NCBI GenBank assembly: GCA_003990745.1
Contig: RBNI01007146.1
Span: 1 to 10,597, forward strand
DNA length: 10,597 nt
Reading direction: 5' to 3'
Source: Jimgerdemannia flammicorona
Taxonomy: Eukaryota; Mucoromycota; Endogonomycetes; Endogonales; Endogonaceae
The position numbers and the translations under genes were made by a program. Shown here piece by piece: positions 7,021 through 10,597 of the stretch (position 1 is the stretch's first letter; each line of letters opens with the position of its first letter). Below the pieces are notes generated by a model, which saw only the letters and a program-made list of their open reading frames with translations, made no database searches and was not told the DNA's origin.

Positions 7021-7222
7021 GTCAGTCAAGTTCACCTACACACACTTCCTTACAAGCAATCTAAGAGATAACAAGACAGTTAAAGATAAGAAGTTTGAGG
7101 ACTATAAGACCTTGGGAAGGCACTCCAATAAAAACTTGCTTATAACAACTTGAGTTAGTCTAAGAGATATACTTTGAAGAGAATCTGGCATATTTGAAGG
7201 ACTCAGCAACCACTACGTGACA

Positions 7223-7793
7223 ATGACTATATTCTGACTTAGCAAGATACTAAGTACTATATCTATAATTAGTATAGTCTAGATAGTCTTTCATTAGTAT
7301 AAATACCCCCTCTCTCAGATCTTAGAAATAGAGACTTGAATAGATCTAAACACATAATAACTTCTGAATACTTCTCACACAATATTCCTTTATACAACTA
7401 CTCCTAGTATAGCAATATTATGAATAGTGAATAAATCTATTTAATAATCCATAAACTACTCTTAAGTAAATCTGAAACCCATTAAGTCTCACTTCTAACC
7501 ATATTACAAAATTTCCTAATTGGATATTATCTGTAGTGATATGCTGATTCAACTAAGCTGGTCTTAGTTTCTTGAACTTTCTGAAATACAGAAATCCTAA
7601 ATATCTAGAACTAGTCCAAAAAGAGACTTTAGTTGAGATGTTAATTCAATCTAAAAATCAATAAGCATAGAGGACATACTCTATGTATATAAAATTGATC
7701 TTGACCTTAAGAAAACAGTCTTCCAGAATATCCAGAACTTCTAGAAAACCCTTTCAGAACTATATAATAGTACTTATATAAAACTCTCTTATA
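7223..7793 (+). repeat. 3' part of the LTR of element 2
   Basis: It begins with the right copy of the ATGA duplication (7223-7226) and aligns with about 4433-4992 of element 1. TATAAATA is at 7298-7305 and AATAAA at 7430-7435. It ends CTTATA at 7788-7793, the C-to-T decayed form of CTTACA. The U5 TTCCAGAA/TTCTAGAA cluster (about 7719-7760) is retained. Confidence 0.9.
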
Positions 7794-8120
7794 AAAAAGC
7801 TATAGTTTCTAACTAAGAAGTCAAGTAAGTCTATATAGAGATTAGTATTCAAATTCCTGAATAATATATTAGAAGGATATATTATTACAGCAGCCTGGTA
7901 TTAAAAGAACTTTTGATAGAAGGAGAAATCATTGATGAAGATTATATAGGCAAAATAATTATTCTCATCTGAAATCATAGTTAGATACTATTTAAGATCC
8001 CTATTGATTACTGTATTACTCAGATCCTATTTGAGAAAATTGAATCAACTCTGATAGTTAAAGAAGTCCCAGAACTACTATCAACTATCAGAATATCTAA
8101 AGGATTCAGCTCATCAAACA
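7794..8120 (+). pseudogene. Decayed dUTPase of element 2, truncated at its N-terminus
   Basis: Similarity to element 1 starts at the base equivalent to about 2228, immediately after the LTR, so motif I and all of gag are deleted. Motif III survives as IIDEDYIGKI (about 7928-7957). Motif IV is recognisable near 8011-8040 (TQILFEKI-like). Motif V is degraded to RISKGFSSS (about 8090-8116), with the first two Gly lost. Many stops are present (for example in the equivalents of motif II and after motif III). It is non-functional. Confidence 0.85.
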
Positions 8121-8310
8121 AGGCCCCAGCCCAATCTACTATAAATAAAGAGGAACAATTCTACAAGAAAATTGAAGATGGATTTATATTAAGTAGCTGA
8201 TGCCCCTATAGTATTAGAATGTACTCTTTCTGAATGATTGATGATTACTTCTTTTGTATCAATAAACCAGTCCAAAGAAGAACTAACAGAAGGAAATCTC
8301 TTATAACTAA

Positions 8311-8740
8311 AATTACTACCATTGGATCAGACAAACTACTTACCCTTTAAGCTTTTGTCAATTGAGCATCTGTCAAAATTATAATAGACAGCAGTGCCTC
8401 AGACAACTTTATCAGCCAACAGACTCAAGGTCCTAATCTCTCTAGTATAACAGACTCAAGCTATTGCTATAGCTAATGGAACCTCTCATGTTATTAGCAA
8501 GAAAGTCTACAACCTACCCTTCAGAATTGGCAATTACCAAGTATATATCACACTCTAAATCATATACTTTCTAATAATGAAATCATTATTGAGATCTCAT
8601 GGTTAAAACAAGAGAACTCTATAATTAATTAGGTAAACTATTCTCTAACTATTAAGAAAGGACACCACAATTTCAAACTGCAAGACAAAAAAGACCCACT
8701 CAGTTCTAGTAATCCAGGTCTAAAGATCACTTATATCAAT
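8311..8740 (+). pseudogene. pol: Decayed aspartic protease of element 2
   Basis: It aligns with 2752-3186 of element 1. The active-site box reads IIDSSASDNF (about 8381-8410): Asp is kept but the following Gly is Ser, a G-to-A change. A deletion just downstream removes about eight codons relative to element 1 (NEKMANRL region), and stops are frequent. The distal IDW-type box is mutated. Confidence 0.85.
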
Positions 8741-9455
8741 AAGCTACAACTTAAAAAACTAGCCAAGAAATGTCCTCTCTTTGCTATTTCTATTTGACCA
8801 TCTAAAGGAGAATTCAAGAATCTCAAAGAAGACTTTTTCAAAGTCAACAGCTATGTCAGACCCTTACTCTAGAAATTCTAAGATATATTTCCAAAGAAAC
8901 TCTCAAAAGACCTACTACCTAAACAAGCAGTAGACCATACCATCAAGACTATCTCAGATGTCAAGCCTGTCTTCAAGTTAATCTACTACATATCTCTTAG
9001 AGAAATTGATATACTTAAGAAAGAAATTGATAAACTCCTTGAATAAGAATTCATTAGACTTAGTATATCATTATATAGTACACCAGTCTTCTTTATTATC
9101 AAGAAAGAAAGAAATCTGTGAATATATATTGATTACTAAGATCTCAATGAACAGATCATTAAGAACTATTGCCCACTACTCCAAATCAATAAAATATTTG
9201 ATAGGCTTACTAACCCATAGTTTATAAGCTTTTTTGATCTATGAAATAGCTATTGGCAAATTACTATAAAGGAAAAAGATATCTATAAAACTGCCTTCCA
9301 AACTTATTATAGATACTTCAAGTTTCTATTTATATCATTTGGCTTAACTAATACTCCTGCAATCTTCCAGATACTGATGAATATTATCCTATATCTATAT
9401 CTGGACAAATTTATTATTATCTATATTGATAACATCCTAGTCTTCAGCAAAACCC
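8741..9455 (+). pseudogene. pol: Decayed reverse transcriptase (N-terminal two thirds) of element 2
   Basis: The linker KKLAKKCPLFAIS (8750 onward) is shared with element 1 and leads into a Ty3/gypsy RT: VDHTIK, a degraded EFIR.S.S.Y..PV.F..KK segment, IDY*DLN, then FFDL*NSYWQI with the palm motif A Asp at 9236-9238, KTAFQT, FGLTNTPAIFQ, and the catalytic box YIDNILVFSK near 9422-9451. The second Asp of YIDD is Asn (AAC at 9431), a G-to-A change that would abolish polymerisation. Several TAA/TGA/TAG codons interrupt it. Sequence similarity ends abruptly at about 9455, right after FSKT, so thumb, RNase H and integrase are absent. This is the part of pol that element 1 has lost. Confidence 0.9.
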
Positions 9456-10597
9456 TGAGGTGCTTCTTTCTCCACTACCTTACCAGTCACAAGATTTGGT
9501 AGGCAACCTTCTGAGTCCCCTTTCCCCTATTATTACCCCCTCTACCTTGGGTTGGTTTGTTGTGCCTGTATGGGCATAGTGGGAGGAGGGCAATGGTGAT
9601 GAGTTGCCCCTTTATCAGTGTCGGATCGGTGTCTTCTCCACTTTTTCATGGTTTCTGGTATCTTTGGCTACATCTGGAGTGTATCTGTTTTGGTGCGGTG
9701 CCTTCTTCCTTTTGCCATTGCCAATAAGGTGGTGTCTCAGTATGTCTCAGGCTATGTAGGGAGTCAGCCAACCTTGGGTGTCAAGTACTCAGTGTAGGTT
9801 ACCTGCAGGTCTTTGGTGCCTGTGGTGGGGCCCTCTGGCTTTGGTGAGCTTTCCGGCAAGCATGGTTCTGGCGTAGGTGACTGTTTTTTGGATGTTGTTG
9901 GGATGGGAGGGGAGATGGCCATCACAGATAGGAGGAAGGGCGATTACAGTAAACCAGTAGGGTGCTAGGCTGGGGGCAGTTATCGGAGCTGGGGCAGATA
10001 CTGCTTCGGTGGGGCCTTTTGATTGGTGCAGCATGGTTAGGTGGTAGGTGTCACTCTCGGCTTCTTTTGGCGGTCAGCGGGGTTGGGTCCCAGTCATCAG
10101 AGAGGGTCAGAGGGCCCAAGGCTACCTATTTCAGGCATCTTGGCTGCACTCAACTGGAACTGGGAGCTGACACAGCAACATGATCGAGGCCCGCAGGCTT
10201 GAGTAGTGGGGTATTGGGGGTCTCCTCCCACCTCACGTGTAAGTCCTTTACTCACCTTGACTGGGAGAACCAGGCCCTACCCACCATGTTGTACTTTGAT
10301 GAGGGTTTTTCTTTATCTGTCATTCTCTTTAGGGTGGCAGGGGCTATTCTATTCGGCTCAGGCATGGCCTTGTACATATGTTGGGTTCTCAGGCATGTGC
10401 TTTTGGTCATTGGTGTATGGTTGGGTTTCCCCTGGTGGTAGGGAGAGCATGGTGTGCAGAATGAGATGTGGGCCAATATAGGCCCTACTGCACCTGGCAT
10501 GGTCGAGCTGCTGGACAATAGCTAGCCTAGATTAATGGGGGGGCAGTGCTTGGTGGGTGGTGGGGGAGGGTTTTGGCCTATATAGTCTAGGTTCCCT
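9456..10597. other. G+T-rich segment with no recognisable gene
   Basis: Base composition changes sharply at about 9456 from A+T-rich and CpG-free to G+T-rich on the plus strand with CpGs present (for example near 9622, 9852 and 10198). On the minus strand it is A+C-rich like the retrotransposon coding strands above. There are short minus-strand open stretches (81 codons at 9789-10034, 88 codons at 10252-10518), low in complexity and without motifs I know. A minus-strand AAG|GTGAGT donor-like site occurs near 10250-10258 and CTATATAG near 10579. It may be a further transposable element inserted into the RT of element 2. I make no functional call. Confidence 0.4.

Larger units (their letters stand above)
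5716..7222 (+). mobile_element. Solo-LTR-like insertion (1,507 bp) carrying an intact ORF
   Basis: The insertion begins TGTAACG and ends CGTGACA, an imperfect inverted pair with TG...CA ends, and is flanked by ATGA duplications. It contains a TATA box (6988) and AATAAA (7015) in its distal part, as in the other LTRs, and is close in length to the 1,484-bp LTR of element 1. I found no primer site, polypurine tract or pol inside. The simplest reading is a solo LTR left by recombination between the two LTRs of a related element. A short non-autonomous element is an alternative. Four-base duplications are at the short end for Ty3/gypsy integration. Confidence 0.75.
4993..9455 (+). mobile_element. 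Element 2: older CpG-free Ty3/gypsy copy, interrupted at 5716-7222
   Basis: Two blocks, 4993-5715 and 7223-9455, form one element once the insertion is removed. The joined sequence reads ...ACTATATGA + CTATATTCTGAC..., which aligns base for base with the element 1 LTR at about 4425-4450. An LTR (to 7793) is followed directly by dUTPase, protease and RT remnants; primer site and gag are missing. Compared with element 1 most differences are C-to-T or G-to-A, and no CpG is left in either block by eye. The element is cut on the left by element 1 and on the right at about 9455, inside RT. Confidence 0.85.

Noticed and set aside
9006..9227. 73-codon plus-strand ORF in the RT region of element 2
   Set aside because: It is out of frame with the RT motifs at 9236 and 9428 and is a chance open stretch in decayed sequence.
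10199..10518. Overlapping 80-91 codon ORFs on both strands in the right-hand segment
   Set aside because: Neither strand gives a known motif, the compositions are simple, and they overlap each other; no basis for a gene call.
1..10597. CRISPR arrays, bacterial operons, rRNA genes
   Set aside because: No regularly spaced identical repeats, no ribosome-binding-site-led gene runs, and no conserved rRNA stretches were seen; the content is eukaryotic retrotransposon sequence.

Overview
The window is a pile-up of decayed Ty3/gypsy (Metaviridae) LTR retrotransposons, almost certainly from a fungal genome. The reasons are the TG...CA long terminal repeats, a gag-dUTPase-protease-reverse transcriptase order in one long frame, remnants of a chromodomain-type pol C-terminus, an A+C-rich coding strand, and C-to-T/G-to-A decay typical of methylated or RIP-treated fungal repeats. 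I cannot fix the species. dUTPase-bearing Metaviridae are, to my recollection, known from basidiomycetes. No host gene is recognisable.

Layout. (1) Element 1 covers 1-4992. It comprises the last 115 bp of its 5' LTR, a primer binding site at 119, a gag-dUTPase-protease pseudogene in a single frame, a pol whose RT, RNase H, integrase and most of the chromodomain are deleted, a polypurine tract at 3495-3507, and a complete 1,484-bp 3' LTR (3509-4992, TGTAAG...CTTACA). (2) Element 2 is older. It lies at 4993-5715 and resumes at 7223-9455. It is an LTR related to that of element 1, followed directly by decayed dUTPase, protease and the first part of RT; gag is missing. (3) A 1,507-bp LTR-like insertion (5716-7222, TGTAACG...CGTGACA) lies inside the LTR of element 2, flanked by a 4-bp duplication ATGA. 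It carries an intact 273-codon ORF of unknown function. (4) From about 9456 to the end is a G+T-rich (plus strand) segment with no recognisable gene. It cuts the RT just after the YIDD box and is probably another inserted sequence read on the minus strand.

The most interesting point is that all three LTRs seem to carry a protein-coding region in their U3 part. It is intact in the 5716-7222 insertion and decayed in the LTRs of elements 1 and 2. A short shared tail (D-[DN]-[IV]-I-[SN]-[NS]-D-[IV]-I) links the three. It is followed by a TATA box and, further on, a poly(A) signal that belong to the retrotransposon transcript. This suggests a retrotransposon lineage with an accessory LTR-encoded protein, each LTR copy acting as its own small gene.

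CpG content separates the layers. Reading by eye I find no CpG at all in 4993-5715 and 7223-9455, whereas element 1, the inserted LTR and the right-hand segment all contain them. That supports the nesting order: element 2 first, then the others inserted into or beside it. Everything here rests on reading the sequence; no database search was possible.
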